From Ypsolopha sequella (taxonomy: Eukaryota > Arthropoda > Insecta > Lepidoptera > Ypsolophidae), in the NCBI GenBank assembly GCA_934047225.1, contig OW203985.1:5287501-5351500 (forward strand): 64,000 nt of DNA, read 5' to 3'. The position numbers and the translations under genes are program-made. Below, piece after piece: positions 11,847 to 23,589 of the stretch. The notes under the pieces are model-generated. The model was given only the letters and a program-made list of their open reading frames with translations, was not told the origin of the DNA and made no database searches. Position 1 is the first letter of the stretch. Every line of letters starts with the position of its first letter.

Positions 11847-12222
11847 CAACGCAAAAAAATGGGGTTTTTTCGAATCCATTTACTCCACTATTACGTCATC
11901 TTATTTGATTAAGATTCTCACTGAAGGAAAACGCGATTGACTGAAATTTTCTCGATAGAATTTAATTCCGAAAAGACCTCTAAATTCTTTTATTTTTTCC
12001 TGTAACTCTGAAATCCTAACTAATTTCATTGTGAAATTACATTCAAAATGTGGATATTGTGTATTTGTAAAGTATCCTTGAAAATCTTTTTGACAAAATT
12101 GCAGTACATTTTATATTAGTAAAAACAGACTTTTTGCTACTTTTCCACGAATCCATCCCACTCGCACTGGGGGTTTTTTCGCATATGGAGTAACAAGGAC
12201 GCTAAAACTTTTACGTAGTGCC
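11847..12222 (-). mobile_element. TTAA MITE family A, copy 2
   Basis: Inverted relative to the 7957 copy. It ends CGTAGTGCC before TTAA (12223-12226); the other end is eroded around 11845. It includes CTCACTGAAGGAAAACGCGA and GCATATGGAGTAACAAGGAC. Confidence 0.7.
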
Positions 12223-12226
12223 TTAA

Positions 12227-12935
12227 GTAACAATATTATCCAAACAAATCTATAGGGGGCTTGTGCAACCACCTCAATAAAAAAATAAAACAGACATATT
12301 CTACAGACAAAAGCAAAAACACGTTTCACCAAATTTTTCAGGCAAAGGGAGTGAATGGGTCACAATTTTACATTTTTAATTTTGACAGCACGTTTCGTCA
12401 TGGCCAGGGTCAACAGTTTAAGCAGGTTCAATACACAATAAAACAATGCCGGGTCAAAATTTTTAAACATGCGTATCACTTGCAAAAGAAATGCACACGC
12501 TAAGTACCGACATACGATAGTTAGCCAAATCCCGGGGATATCCATACTATCATTAACATAGAACAAGTGCATAAATCACACTGCCTAATAATGACCTCTG
12601 GGTGAAACCTGATAGAAGTCTCTATGACTATTATCATGTTTTTTTTCATTTATTTCGATGATTTTATTGTTCAAATTCGTATAAGGTATGTTTATATATC
12701 AAATGCAGCCATGTAACCATGGAGTTAGCTAGGTAGTCATGAGTTCTCCCTGGTCAATGATTAAAACGGCAAATCTATGGAGTCAAATCTAGGAGGGATT
12801 TTAACCCGTCACCTCGCTGTACCGCAAAAGTCTGAATTCCTGTACCTAGCCACCACGACTACGCACTGGACAATGTCTATTGTCCTAAACAGTCATTGCC
12901 AAGGGTTACCCGTTCAAGATCAGCGAATCGCACGC
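12227..12935. other. Immediate upstream region of the NRF-6-like gene
   Basis: No repeat recognised. Two open frames on opposite strands (12261-12503 and 12360-12572) overlap and look like chance. The promoter should lie here or further upstream, but only a weak TATA-like word is visible nearer the gene. Confidence 0.35.
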
Positions 12936-12940
12936 AGGTT

Positions 12941-12954
12941 TATACAGTATACCC
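12941..12954 (+). promoter_or_regulatory. Possible TATA-like element
   Basis: GTTTATACAGTATA lies 36-49 bp before the start codon of the NRF-6-like exon. If used, it would leave a very short 5' UTR, so an upstream start or an untranslated exon is at least as likely. Confidence 0.2.
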
Positions 12955-12989
12955 GCGTATACCGGCGCGTGATCATTAAGTGACGAAAC

Positions 12990-13284
12990 ATGGCCGCGCG
13001 CGCATGCGTGCTTCTCTTCGGCGCCCTAGCGGCCGCCGCTGCCTCCCGCGAGTGTCTAGAACTAACCCTCCCGCAAAACACGTTAAACCACACATTCTTC
13101 AATAGGACATTCTTGAAGATAAAAAATGAGAGTTTGGTGGAGAGTGCGCGATTCAGTATCCTGGACTTGTGGGACGGGATACCGAGGGTTCTGGTGCCGA
13201 GCAATGGGACCACGCAGCAGTGTCGGCGGGACAGCCAGCGTTACTTGGACAGCTTGGAGAAGTTGGAGCTGTGGGCGTTGAAAA
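12990..13284 (+). CDS. NRF-6-like membrane protein, coding exon 1
   Basis: This exon encodes residues 1-98 plus the first base of codon 99 of a nose-resistant-to-fluoxetine-6-like protein. The family has a lumenal or extracellular NRF domain followed by a multipass acyltransferase-3 domain; worm members act in lipid or drug transport, while insect roles are poorly defined. Residues 1-19 form a signal peptide (hydrophobic LLFGALAAAAA run, likely cleavage after AAAAS). N-glycosylation sequons occur at N33, N38, N46 and N72; C22 and C78 are probable disulphide residues. The start AAACATGG fits an animal initiation context. The frame runs into a GTAACT donor at 13285 after WALK; reading on gives only intronic codons and a stop. 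The join to 41835 restores the family motif. GC content is well above its surroundings. Confidence 0.85.
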
Positions 13285-13644
13285 GTAACTTTTTTCTTGT
13301 TTTTGATGATTTGAATGTTGACCTTCGAGTGAATAACGAAATAGTATTAAATAATAATTAGGAATGAATTTTAATGAGCTTATCATAAATGTTAAATACG
13401 CATTACCAGTTATATGCAATAATATGCATAGCTTTAATTGACTACAAATTAAACCGGATGTCTAATGATAATACGGACTAAATTTTTTGCTATGATTTTT
13501 TTGCATTAAGCAAATTCCAGTAAAAGAAACCAGCAAAATTTAAGAGGAAGGTTCATCGTGTAAATTTATTCGTTTTTATACCCAATGTTGTTCAAGACGA
13601 TCAGTAGACCACGTGGTTTATGTTTTGTAACACCTGAGAGATGG

Positions 13645-14205
13645 GTTTCCGCCCGGGAAAATTCCCGATTGCGGGAAAATTCCCGGAAAGTTTCCATGAA
13701 AACACCCGTTTGGGAAAATATTCGGGTGTTTTCATTTTGACATTTTGTTTTAATATATTTTGAAATAAAAGCTATTTACCATGGCAAATAAGTAGATTTG
13801 CCAATGAAAAAATTCTTTAATTGACAGTAAGTATCATTGTTTTCTCCATACAAATAATGATTGAATTTTATTTCTCAGAAAGTAATGCATATTTCAGAAA
13901 AACTTTACCAGTAAAAGGTGTTTGTCCTAGCGTCAGCAGTCTATCACAAAAAAAAATAGTTCGGTTACTAAACCTTTTAATTAAATATTTTCAAGTGCCT
14001 GTAGTTTCCAAAGCGCATATTTTCGCAGTTAAGTGTAAGGAAATAAAATTTTGGCTGTGACTTCCTCTATCACCTGCAGTAAGTTTCATTTTAAGTTTCA
14101 TAGTATTTGTGAAGAACAATGAAAAACCCACCTATTGGGAATTTTCCCCGACAAAAACCGGGAATTTTCCCAAACGGGAATTAACCCGGGAATTTTCCTG
14201 CGCCC
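13645..14205. mobile_element. Inverted-repeat element with CCCGGGAAAATTCCCG ends
   Basis: Left end CGCCCGGGAAAATTCCCG and right end CCCGGGAATTTTCCTGCGCC are inverted copies. Several GGGAAAATTCCC or GGGAATTTTCCC words are clustered at both ends. The middle is AT-rich; a 79-codon frame at 13821-14060 has no domain. Abuts the MITE-B copy at 14221. Confidence 0.65.
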
Positions 14206-14220
14206 GTCGCTACACCTTAA

Positions 14221-14686
14221 GGCCCTTAATACCGCCAAATGGGTACTTTCTAAAGCCTACTCCACTTTTATGGCTAAACCAAAAATATTGAAAAAATGTA
14301 TTATGGATTATCAACTCTAGGACAACATATACAACATTTTTCTTTTTCGTACCACCAAAACTTCTATATGAAAAATGGTTTCAACTGAATGGTGTTTTTC
14401 GGCTTGAATTTCCTACTGCTCCTAAGCGGCTTAGGTGATTTAATTCATTTATGCTTTGATAAATAGATAAACTTGATAGCTATAAATATAACATAGAATT
14501 ATTCAATCGAACAATGACGCCCATGTGAAAAGTATTATTTTCTCCTATTTTGCCCTTTCTAGGACGCAGCGAGCGTCGTAACAGCCACCACGCATTGTTC
14601 ACTGATTTGAACGTTATTTCAATATCGTTTCCGTCGATATTCATACAGACAAACATCGAGCTGCTAATTTGGCGACGGTAATCGCC
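14221..14686 (-). mobile_element. TTAA MITE family B, copy 1 (complete)
   Basis: Bounded by TTAA at 14217-14220 and 14687-14690. The body shares AAAGCCTACTCCACTTTTAT, GATAAACTTGATAGCTATAA and GATATTGAAATAACG-type words with copies at 41335, 45551 and 51158. Inverted relative to the 41335 copy. Non-autonomous, and its ends resemble family A, so one transposase may have moved both. Confidence 0.8.
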
Positions 14687-14878
14687 TTAATGTTCTGAGG
14701 CTGTACTATTGTAGATTTGCGGTAAAGCCACAGCAGCACCTAAACACAAATGTCCCCAACTATTATCTATTACGTTATTTACGTTGTACCTACACGTATT
14801 GTTATAACATACAATAGTAGTTCAGAAATAAACATAATCCGCAGCAGTTTTCTTGACATTCACTAGATCCCTTTACAG

Positions 14879-14890
14879 GGGGGGGGGGGG
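14879..14890. repeat. Poly-G tract
   Basis: A run of at least 12 G following TTTACA. Its reverse strand is a poly-C run; a prominent C run also occurs near 37250. Confidence 0.8.
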
Positions 14891-15025
14891 CAAAACATGG
14901 AATGTCACAAAAACAAAACTTTTCAGAATTACCATTTTAATTTATTTGACACATGGACATTCTTTGTTACACAAAGGGACCATCGCAAATTAATTTGAAC
15001 CTGTACGGAGTATTAGAAATCATCA

Positions 15026-15334
15026 AGCCACTGAAGAAAAACGCAATTGGATGAAATTTTTTGGATAGAATTTAAAACCGAAAAGACCTCTAAATTGTTT
15101 TATTTTTTTCTGTAATTCTGAAATCCTAACTAATTTAATTGTGAAATTGCATTCAAAATGTGGATATTATCTATTTGTAGAGTTTCCTTGAAAATCTTTT
15201 TGACAAAATGGCTTAGTACATTTTATATTCATAAAAAACCGACTTTTTGCTACTTGCCACGAATCCGTCCCACTCGCACTGAGGGTTTTTTCGCATATGG
15301 AGTAACAGGGACGCTAAAACTTTTACATATCGCC
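15026..15334 (-). mobile_element. TTAA MITE family A, copy 3 (truncated)
   Basis: Ends ACATATCGCC before TTAA (15335-15338). The other end is lost near 15026. The body matches the 7957 and 11847 copies, including CGAATCCGTCCCACTCGCAC. Confidence 0.7.
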
Positions 15335-15339
15335 TTAAC

Positions 15340-16690
15340 CCATTGTAATAAAACAACGCTAGCGATACTTTATACACTGCCTTAATAAAATATATATTTA
15401 TACACTGCCTTAATAAATTAATTAATAAATTATAATATTATTTATTCCTTATTCCTATATTTTTATTTTATTCCAGTGTATTTTTTTATTAAATTAAAGT
15501 AAACCCAACCTTTATTATTTCCCTGCATATTTCCCCATATTATTATTTAACACATAAAACTATTACCTATACACATAGATTATTTAATTACTTATATTTC
15601 ATTAAAATCAACCTGTAATAAGTGTATCTGTTATACCTACATTAAATAAATAAATCTATTTCATTTCATACCTTGTTTCTACTTCAAAAATAACATTTTG
15701 AAACGTATTTTTCCCGGGGATTGGTCACTGACATATATAGGTATATCCCTCAGTAATTATTGCGTTCATATCGCGGACGCGGTTGGAGATATAAAAGCAA
15801 CAAACAATTATGGGTTTCCGTTTTTTTTAACACAACTACGTTTATCCTTAGATAAAAAACAGCAATTTATCTTTATCCAACTCCATCCTACCTTAGAAAC
15901 GACGCCATAATGTACATGATTATAGGATAGGATAGTATATCCTAAGTCAATGTTTATACCTATATTATCCGTTGCAATACCGTTTTGAATCTACGAAACT
16001 GGTCCTAAGAACACCGGCATAATATTCATAATAATCATAAATGTTTAGAATATTCAAATTTTATTTTGTGTCTGCGAGTTCTAATACCTTGACCTCAGTT
16101 GACCCCATAAATAGAGATTCGAAGAGAATCGAATCGATATTTTCTTTGAATTTTTCAAAAATTCCCGTACGTTATGTATCGGATCATATTTTGCATTTGC
16201 TGGGAGTTATAATACCCTGCCCTCGGTTAACCCCATAGAAAATTATGTTCCTTAACGGTAAAAAAAATTGTGAATTTTTCACGATGACTGTACATTTTTT
16301 GTAAAATCTGTAAATACACAAGTAAAATTCTCCAAAAGTTAGAGTTAGTCTCCTAAAGCCGTTTTCTTGTAGCTGTAACTTATCTGGTAGCTGCCCCCTA
16401 AAGCCCCATTTTAACTTTCCGTTCTGTATAATTAATTATATTGTATTAGTTATTCCTGCATCACGGATTCCGTACTGTTTCTAAAAATATACATTGATAA
16501 TAACTTTACAAGAAGCGCCTTCTAAGCGCCTTTTAAGAAAGCATTTGTTCCGTTTTTATATTCCAAAATTCAAAATTTCTGAACCGCTTTGTTTTCCTGT
16601 AATCCTTACATAATTTCCTTAACAATTAATTACCTTAGCAATATGTTTTCGAAATTGTTTTCATAGTTAGTCGGACATAAAAGATTTTTT
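15340..16690. other. AT-rich intronic stretch, nothing recognised
   Basis: A TATACACTGCCTTAATAA unit is duplicated at 15371-15418. Otherwise no motif or coding signal I can support. Confidence 0.4.
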
Positions 16691-16696
16691 ATGTCT

Positions 16697-17275
16697 AAGC
16701 CGCGTCCAGCCTAGTTGTAATGTAACATTTCTCATACAATTTAGCGTGTTCACAAACAGACTAAAAAAATTTGGTCGAAGGCGACCAGTCGATTGTCGGA
16801 TTTTTGGACGAACACAAAGAAGACACGTAGTGAGTTTTGGACGGGCATTCGCAGCAGAAGTGCGCGCCGCGAACGAACATATATTTTTTTAGAACTTCTC
16901 ATAGTAATTAATAAAATGGAAGATGGTGAAGGCTGGGTAGACGCAAAAGTCTGTATTTAGTCTCTCTCTACAAACAAAAGTGCATCTTGTGGGATACAAA
17001 AAATTAAAAATTAGGAAATGCGCGCAAGAAAATGCAATGTAATGCGAATGCATCTAAAGCTTAATATATCGGCCACACTAACTCTCTAATTAAGACTAAC
17101 TCTCTCTACAAACAAAAGTGCGTATTGTGGGATCCAAAAATTAAAATTACGCACAAAATCTTGCGGGAACGGACGTTCGTAGCAAAATGCGCGCAAGAAG
17201 CGCGGAGACCGCCCAAAGCATTCGCATTACATTGCATGTTACGTTACTTACATTACAGCTAGTCTGGACGTGGCT
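16697..17275. mobile_element. ~580-bp MITE with ~30-bp imperfect TIRs
   Basis: Left end TAAGCCGCGTCCAGCCTAG and right end CTAGTCTGGACGTGGCTTA are inverted copies. Inside, ACAAACAAAAGTGC and TGTGGGATMCAAAA occur twice (about 16970 and 17110), and ATGCAATGTAATGCG faces CGCATTACATTGCAT. Confidence 0.65.
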
Positions 17276-17414
17276 TAATATATCTGCCACACAAGCTCTC
17301 TAAAAGATAGAATAATTAAAAGATAGAATCCATGTTCAATCTTTAGGAAATGAAAAATACCGGTCTGTTGTGTTACCAAATTTTTTATCCATTTTAAATA
17401 GTGACCTTATTATA

Positions 17415-17455
17415 TTGTACCATAGACTAATAAGTATTTATTAGTCTATGTTTGT
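17415..17455. repeat. Short perfect palindrome
   Basis: CATAGACTAATAAGTA and its inverted copy TATTAGTCTATG form a small hairpin within about 40 bp. Confidence 0.55.
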
Positions 17456-18525
17456 ACCATTATGTCGACAATGCTATTTTTTTACTTATTTATATAAGTC
17501 AACAAATGTAACAATGATGAAACCTGAAAATGCTATTGAACTATGGTATAGCATACAAACATATTGTCCGAGTCCCATCCCTCAATCATTTTCATGGAAT
17601 CCCCATCTAAATTTACACTTGCATACCTAGTTGAAGTTTAAATGTCTGAGTAATTTTCTGTCCAAATAAAGTCATTTATATGCCTTTGTGGCTCGGCATG
17701 GCTAGTTCTACTTTTTGTACCCACTATTTTTGGTCACCTATGCTGTACCAAAAAAAATCTTTAAGTTTTAATTTAAATTTGGCTTTGAATTTTTGTCATT
17801 TTTATTATTATTTTTGAGGTGACCGTCAAAATATTGATACCAATTATTCGACTTTTGTTTAGGGCGTGATAAATATCATAGCCTAAATTAGTCGAGTGAC
17901 TAGTTATAGTAAAAGTATATTAATATATTAGTGAAAGACGACATAATATAAGGAATACATTCTTTATAAGTTTATAAACGAGAAAATTTTACACATTCTT
18001 AGAAAAATGTGTTTTCAAATCACACGAAATCTGCCTTCACATTTTTTCCGCACTCGCCAGTATCGCCGCCGTCTCAAGTTTCCCATTCGGGCATTTTACG
18101 AAGGATAAAAACAACAATTTGTTAGAAATTTCAAGTTCTCAATTACGGTTTTTACCAGGTCTTATTCTATTTACCAAATTATCGGGCATGAATAGTAAAA
18201 ACACTATGCACTCATAAAATGTTGAAAAAAAATTAAAACACAGCAAATTGTTCGAGTATGTACAATACCTAGGTACGATCGGTAAAGATCTGCAGGTCCA
18301 TTCATCACTTGTATTGCAATCGTAATAAAGGCGAAAAGTGTGTCTGCGCCATTTTCCATGATAGTACATGTCTTGCAAGTACACACAAGGACAATGACCT
18401 GTCGCTGGGTGAATGAAACTGTCGGAATAAAGCCTGCATGTTATACATGAATGTACTTAGGTTTGGAATTTATAGCATTCTCAGAAAAAATACCGTATAT
18501 AAGTCGACAGATTATACATAATATA
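17456..18525. other. Intronic stretch, nothing recognised
   Basis: Open frames at 17448-17630 and 18139-18386 lack domains; the two frames at 18139-18386 overlap on the same strand. No repeat relation to the rest of the window was seen. Confidence 0.4.
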
Positions 18526-18529
18526 TCGT

Positions 18530-18650
18530 CACGACATGAATCCCATGAATCCCCGAGGGGGTGTCAGAGGTGGTCCCGAGTGTGAAATGTGAAATGCAGG
18601 TCACAGTCCACACTCGGCACACCCGCGTTTCACCGACGATTACTGCTTTC
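18530..18650 (-). mobile_element. SINE family S fragment
   Basis: Minus-strand copy of the 3' body of the element at 2095-2436 (GTGTGCCGAGTGTGGACTGTG ... CATGTCGTGACG). A short ATGAATCCC duplication is present at 18535-18552. Confidence 0.65.
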
Positions 18651-18659
18651 ATGACGTTA

Positions 18660-19630
18660 GACGTGAGGATATGAAAAGTAAGTTGACGTATATTTCACAA
18701 AAATTGCTTCAGCCGTTTTCTGCCTGGAGGAGTCAAAATATGTGTTATTATTTTTAGAAAACTGCGCTTGACTGTAATGTAATGAAATGTGGTACGTTTT
18801 TACAATCAGCTCATGAAGTCCTTTTACTTGAAACCACACACAATAGGTTTCAGAAAAAAAAAAGTCCATGCAAAAAGAATGATGACGTCATAGCTGGAAA
18901 ATGTACCACCACCACCAGGAAGTCCACCTGAACCCAAAAAATTTACTAAGATACCTACTGACATTCCTGGAAAAAAATCCTCCATACGCGGCTTCCCCTA
19001 CATAACTGCAGCCAGGTCCAGGACTAAAGGGCTGACGCGTACCTCGGACCAAATTTTTATTATTCCGATCAAATATGATCAAATAGGAACAAATACCTTA
19101 GTTATCATAAGTAATAAATACTAATAACAAACAAAGAATTATTAAAAAACGGAATAACCAGAAATCATATAATCCTTCGTTAAAAATGTTGTTCGGAATA
19201 TATAAGAGACGCAGGCAAAGAAGTATCCACTTCAAAATGTATTAAGGCGGTGCACAGAATAACGATACAATATTTAACCAACAAATTCATTAGAAAATTG
19301 CCACAAAAGTATAGATTTTTTAGGTTGCTAGTAAAAATACTTATTGCAAAACTGAACGATCAGTTTGTAATAATTACCTAAATGTACAACAAGTAGGTAT
19401 TGTATTAGGCAAACTCAAGAATAAGCACTATGCCGGTGCCAGCATAACCTAGGTATGCTAAGGAATCCTCCGCAGACTTAGGTAATTCACCACAAAGACG
19501 ATAAAGACCGCGACCTCACCTTACTTTGTTAACAAGATACTGAAAGATATTTAAGTTTTAAAAAAATACAATTTTTGAAAAATTCATGAATTTCTAAATT
19601 TCAGGTTTGTAACTCATTTCGTCTACGAGC
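18660..19630. other. Intronic stretch, nothing recognised
   Basis: Includes a (CCA)n patch near 18905. Small minus-strand open frames show no domain. Confidence 0.35.
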
Positions 19631-19637
19631 TAGTGAC

Positions 19638-20560
19638 CTAGAGCACAAAATGACCATGGTTTACTCCGCATGTTTGTTTTGAGACGTGAAATGGATCAAG
19701 TTCGTCAAACTTTTTATTAAAGGTTGTGGGTACCTGTTTTGTTACAGAATTTTCAGCATACTTGGTTCGGTTTGAAAGAGGTGTATGTCTTGTGCGTTTA
19801 ACTGGAGTACAGAACCATAACATTTTACTAACAAGGTCAGCACAATTTAGAGATCCACTGCACACATCGTTCAGCAGAGACATATCGAGAAGTGTTCGTC
19901 GCTCTTCCAGACACATTACTTCATGGCGGTTGCATCATAGGCTCTTGTAAGCTTTGTCTACGACTGCATCGATGTGCTGAGAGAATGTTAGTTTAGAATC
20001 CAAAAGTATGCCAAGATCCTTAATAAGATTAGTTTTCACAAGGTTAATTTGATTGAGTTTATAGTCAAAGATAATAGCATTGTGATCTCTAGTGAAGCTT
20101 TTAGAGTTACACTGTAATGCAGCAACGCTAATGCAGTTTTTAATGTAATATAGTGTCAAGCGGTCCAAATTACTCTACAGGCGATTACAGTCTTTAATAG
20201 TTTTATATTCACATGAACTTTTTTGTCATAAGCGTACAATAGAAACTTAGAGTGTCTAAAACATTTGTCAACATCATAAAGGTAAAATATTTATAAGAGC
20301 GGCCCTAATAATGATCCTTGCGGAACTCCGGAAGGCACCTTAATAAAATTGGATTTATGTCCACCAACCACAACAGCTTGGCTTCTTTTATGTGAGTATG
20401 AAGTTACCCATCTAAGGACTTCGCGATTTATGCCCAGAATCTTTAGCTTTCGTAAGAGAATGACGTGGTTCGCACGATCGAAAGCCTTTTCAAAATCGGT
20501 GTAGACCACGTCAACCTGAGACTTGTTCTCCATGCCCTCGAGAACATCACTAGTAAAGAC
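19638..20560 (-). pseudogene. Decayed LINE reverse transcriptase
   Basis: Minus-strand remnant of a Jockey/CR1-type non-LTR reverse transcriptase. In translation order: MENKSQVDVVYTDFEKAFDR (RT block with the first catalytic Asp region), then VPSGVPQGSLLGPLL (about 20291-20335), then a degraded FLLYAYD where intact elements carry F/YADD, then NLIKDLGILLDSKLTFSQHI (about 19990-20050). It ends with the C-terminal-like LEERRTLLDMSLLNDV segment (19870-19910). Stops and frameshifts separate the pieces and the second Asp pair is disrupted, so it is inactive. Its 5' end breaks near 20560-20580 against a MITE-B fragment. Confidence 0.75.
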
Positions 20561-20584
20561 GGCCAGATTTTCTGATTTTTTGCG

Positions 20585-20719
20585 CTATCCGGAGACCCAG
20601 CGACGCGACGTCGGCGTCGTAATGCAGTACGCGCTGACATGGAAGTTATTTTAATATAGTTTCTGTCGATATTTGTACCGACACAGATTGACTCAAGGTC
20701 GTTGGCGGCTAACTGTCCC
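20585..20719 (-). mobile_element. TTAA MITE family B fragment
   Basis: Diverged match to the GACGCAGCGAGCGTCGTAAC ... GTTTCCGTCGATATT portion of the 14221 copy, ending at TTAA (20720-20723). Lies between the decayed LINE and a family A element. Confidence 0.5.
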
Positions 20720-20723
20720 TTAA

Positions 20724-21075
20724 GAGGGTATATCGTCAAAATCGACACTTTTTGGGACCTTTTTCTAGATTTTGGACTATCAGAAATGAGATTGGAGGAA
20801 TTTCACTCGACAGAAATAATTATTGAAATGAGGTCTAAACTTACACTTTTTTTCATACTCTGATAAGTTGTGATAGCATACGGACTTGAAGTTTATTTAT
20901 TTAGATGGGTTTTAACAATACCTAAACTACGTGTTATAGAAATTTTCATAGCTATTTCAGTTCATTCTGTATAAATTTAAAACCGACTTTTTGTCAATTT
21001 TCTCCGATTCCGTCCCTCTCGCACAACGGGTCTTTCCGCCTGGAGTAACGGAGACCTTTGCACGACGATATAGAA
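20724..21075. mobile_element. TTAA MITE family A, diverged subfamily copy
   Basis: Begins after TTAA with a GTATATCGTCAAAATCGACA block and ends in TGCACGACGATATAG. It shares CGACACTTT, AATTATTGAAATGAGGTCT and GATGGGTTTTAAC with the left part of 48485-49135, and a diverged form of the ACCGACTTTTTG ... CCGTCCCTCTCGCAC block with other A copies. Confidence 0.55.
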
Positions 21076-21419
21076 AAACTCCCCCATCGATCATCAATTC
21101 ATCACCCAAAAATAAGTATTCTGTTCTTTGTTCCACCCACATTCAATCTTTTATATTACTTTTGGGGCCAAATCACGTTTTATAGGAATACCCAAATTGA
21201 ATTTGATTTATGAATTTTAATGAGGTTCTATGTCCGTGGAAAACCATAGCAACAGAATAATAACGCCTCCTAATAAGCCCGCGGCAAATCTAAAGATCCG
21301 CAGGTGGCTATACTGACGGCAGAACCCTAAAAATAAACTTGGGAGTATTCGTTGACGTCATATTTTGGACATTTATTAGTGATGTCAAATGAGGCATACT
21401 AACATACTAAGGTGAATAA

Positions 21420-21890
21420 ATCTACTATAAACAAACCGGATCTGTCAATCTTCGCCCGCGTCGTTATAGGGAAGCAGGGCTACAGCACAAAATAACCACT
21501 TACAGAATGTTTACTCCGCATAACTAGCGAAAACAGGCACACGCACACAGACGCGTACGTACGACGATCTCGAATGAAGTCGGTTGGATGCCAATACGAA
21601 ATTCTGCCGAGATCATCATACTTACGCGTTTATGCATGTGTGCGTCCGTTTTCGCTCTGTCGTCGAGTCAACCTTCTGCTAGTATCTATTTTGTGGCTTC
21701 AGGGAGCCCTCGGCAAGCTTCTGAGAGAGATAATGTACCTACCTCTCACTCCGTCTCTCATACATCCTCTCAATGCGACCTAAGTCCACTCCCGCGCAAT
21801 GCACTGTAGCGTCGCCGTTGTCGCGGGCACAGTGTATCCTTATACTGTGTCGCGGGCGAAGACTGGTTTATCTGGCTAGACTATAATAGA
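21420..21890. mobile_element. MITE with CTTCGCCCGCG inverted ends
   Basis: The left side has CAATCTTCGCCCGCGTCG and the right side the inverse (CGCGGGCGAAGACTGG), followed by CTATAATAG facing CTACTATAA on the left. GTCGCGGGCACAGTG and CACTGTGTCGCGGGC-type words form an inner hairpin near 21815-21855. Open frames at 21574-21809 are in overlapping frames and have no domain. Confidence 0.55.
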
Positions 21891-21904
21891 GCAAACCTTA
21901 TATA

Positions 21905-22140
21905 CATTAAGAGCGGTTTCACAGCCGGATTGTGAAAAACCCGCCTTTTTGTAATTAATCGAAACAGGACACTTCATTTCAAAATTCACTCAATAGTTAT
22001 TCAACAAAACCTTATTACCTGAGTATTGTGTATGCTGCCATCGCAGTTTCCATTAGTTTCTGTAAAATAGAATTTCAAAACTTTTTTAATTAAATTTTTT
22101 TCAATTTCTACTGTATATGTGAGGTAAACTTTGCATGCCC
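21905..22140 (+). repeat. Dispersed repeat G, copy 1
   Basis: Shares GATTGTGAAAAACCCGCC, ATTCAACAAAACCTTATTACC and GCAGTTTCCATTAGTTTCTG with 57953-58275, where both inverted ends survive. This copy retains the left half only. Confidence 0.6.
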
Positions 22141-22154
22141 TAAAAGTATTTATA

Positions 22155-22290
22155 TATCCCCCATCACGTTGGGACATAAAAACGGTCGGTAAAAAGAGGT
22201 TTTACGACTGTTTACTGTTCCAGTGAACACTCTGAAACACCTCCGACACCCCCTCAGACTCATATGTCGTAGCGATAAGTTTGTTTTTTT
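22155..22290 (+). mobile_element. SINE family S fragment
   Basis: CCCCATCACGTTGGGACAT and the ACACTCTGAAACACCTCCGA ... CACCCCCTC tail match the 2095-2436 element. Diverged and lacking the tRNA head. Confidence 0.5.
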
Positions 22291-22940
22291 TTCGTCCTGT
22301 GAAGCACTACCCCACATCCACCTACCATTTACAATGCTTGCAGCCGGCAACCTCTCGCCAGATCTAAGTTATTGTGCATTCTGCCCACGCGCCAACCTCC
22401 GGTCCACCGAGTGGCAGTGACACGGCACCCGTCACCTGCTACTAGGGCTGCCACTGTATACTAAATCATTATAATAATATAGTATTCTTATTGTATTATA
22501 TTATAATAGTATAGTATTCTAGGTGAAACTACTATCTTTTCTTCGGCAAATGTGAAAGCAGATATTTCAAAATTTTAAATTTCTCTAAAGTTGAACATTA
22601 ATTTTAATGACTTTCCAGTTGAATACCATACGAAAAATGTAGTTACTGATCAAAAATTTTGTACCAAATCTACTGCTGAAAAATTGCAACAAATTTGCCT
22701 CTGCAGTGAGTCAGACTTCTATAATATTCTTCCTTTTTATAATTTCTTTTTCGATTCCACTAAATTCAGCATTTAGAGAGCGCATGTTTTCTGCTAGAAT
22801 CAATCTTATATAAACTGAAATATTAGTGTTTCGTAGTTTAAAATTTAAATAAATATAATATACTGCTACATAGAGCTTTAATTTCATGTATTTAATTTTT
22901 TATAGAAGTAGAAGAAAAAGCATATAAAAAGATAAAAATC
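22291..22940. other. Intronic stretch, nothing recognised
   Basis: Contains AT-rich simple sequence (around 22465-22520) and a 61-codon frame at 22591-22776 without a recognisable domain. Confidence 0.35.
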
Positions 22941-22944
22941 AAAA

Positions 22945-22978
22945 TATATTTCGGCCCATTTTGGGGCCGGTATTAGTC
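22945..22978. other. Conserved-flank stem-loop motif, copy 1
   Basis: TATATTTCG, then GCCC-loop-GGGGC, then CGGTATTAG. The same flanks surround different stems at 44649-44684 and in all eight units at 28753-29090. See findings. Confidence 0.55.
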
Positions 22979-23589
22979 GAATGAGTCAGTTTAAAATTAA
23001 AATTCAAAATTTAATAAATAAATTTTAATAAAAATTTAAAATTCATCAGAAATAAAACCTTTTAATCAGAGCTAGGAGAAGCAAAAAAAATTGTAAAAAT
23101 AAATTCAATTTTAAACCATACTATATATTTTTTTCTTAATTTACTTTAATTTTAAGGGTGTTGGGCTCAAAAATATCATATTTGGTCTAAGGAAGAGTGG
23201 CAACCCTACCTGAGATCCGTCACCTGTCACCCAACCCGACCTCATGATGTAGCGAATACCTAGAGATACATAGTCCGCCATTCTTATTTTAGATTTGAAA
23301 ATTTAAATGTCAGGGTGGTATTTTACATTTTATTATGTTCTTGCTCCAAATACAAAAAACTTGCTGCTACAATGATAAGAATTGTATATTTTTCGCACTT
23401 GGCGACTTAATAAACCAACAAACAATACAAATTAATATTCTAAGACAATCTGCTCTCACCCAGATTCACTTTTCTTCTACATTTCTATAGCGCAATGACA
23501 TATTTTCTTTTTTTGAGATTCGATTTTTCAGTATACATTCGTATTTAGTACTTTATCGGTAGTAGCCAGTAGTAGTCTTATTTTTAAGA
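22979..23589. other. AT-rich intronic stretch, nothing recognised
   Basis: AAATTTAATAAA-type words recur between 22995 and 23050. No gene signal. Confidence 0.35.

Noticed and set aside
12920..13213. Minus-strand 97-codon frame over the start of exon 1
   Set aside because: Shadow frame created by the GC-rich plus-strand exon.
13285..13361. Extension of exon 1 to the stop at 13361 as a 123-codon protein
   Set aside because: Residues after WALK look intronic, a GT donor is present, and the join to 41835 restores a conserved family motif.
13153..13419. Minus-strand 88-codon frame over exon 1
   Set aside because: Shadow of the NRF-6-like coding exon on the opposite strand.
20443..20748. Minus-strand 101-codon frame near the decayed LINE
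   Set aside because: It is an alternative frame over the LINE remnant and the neighbouring MITE fragment.
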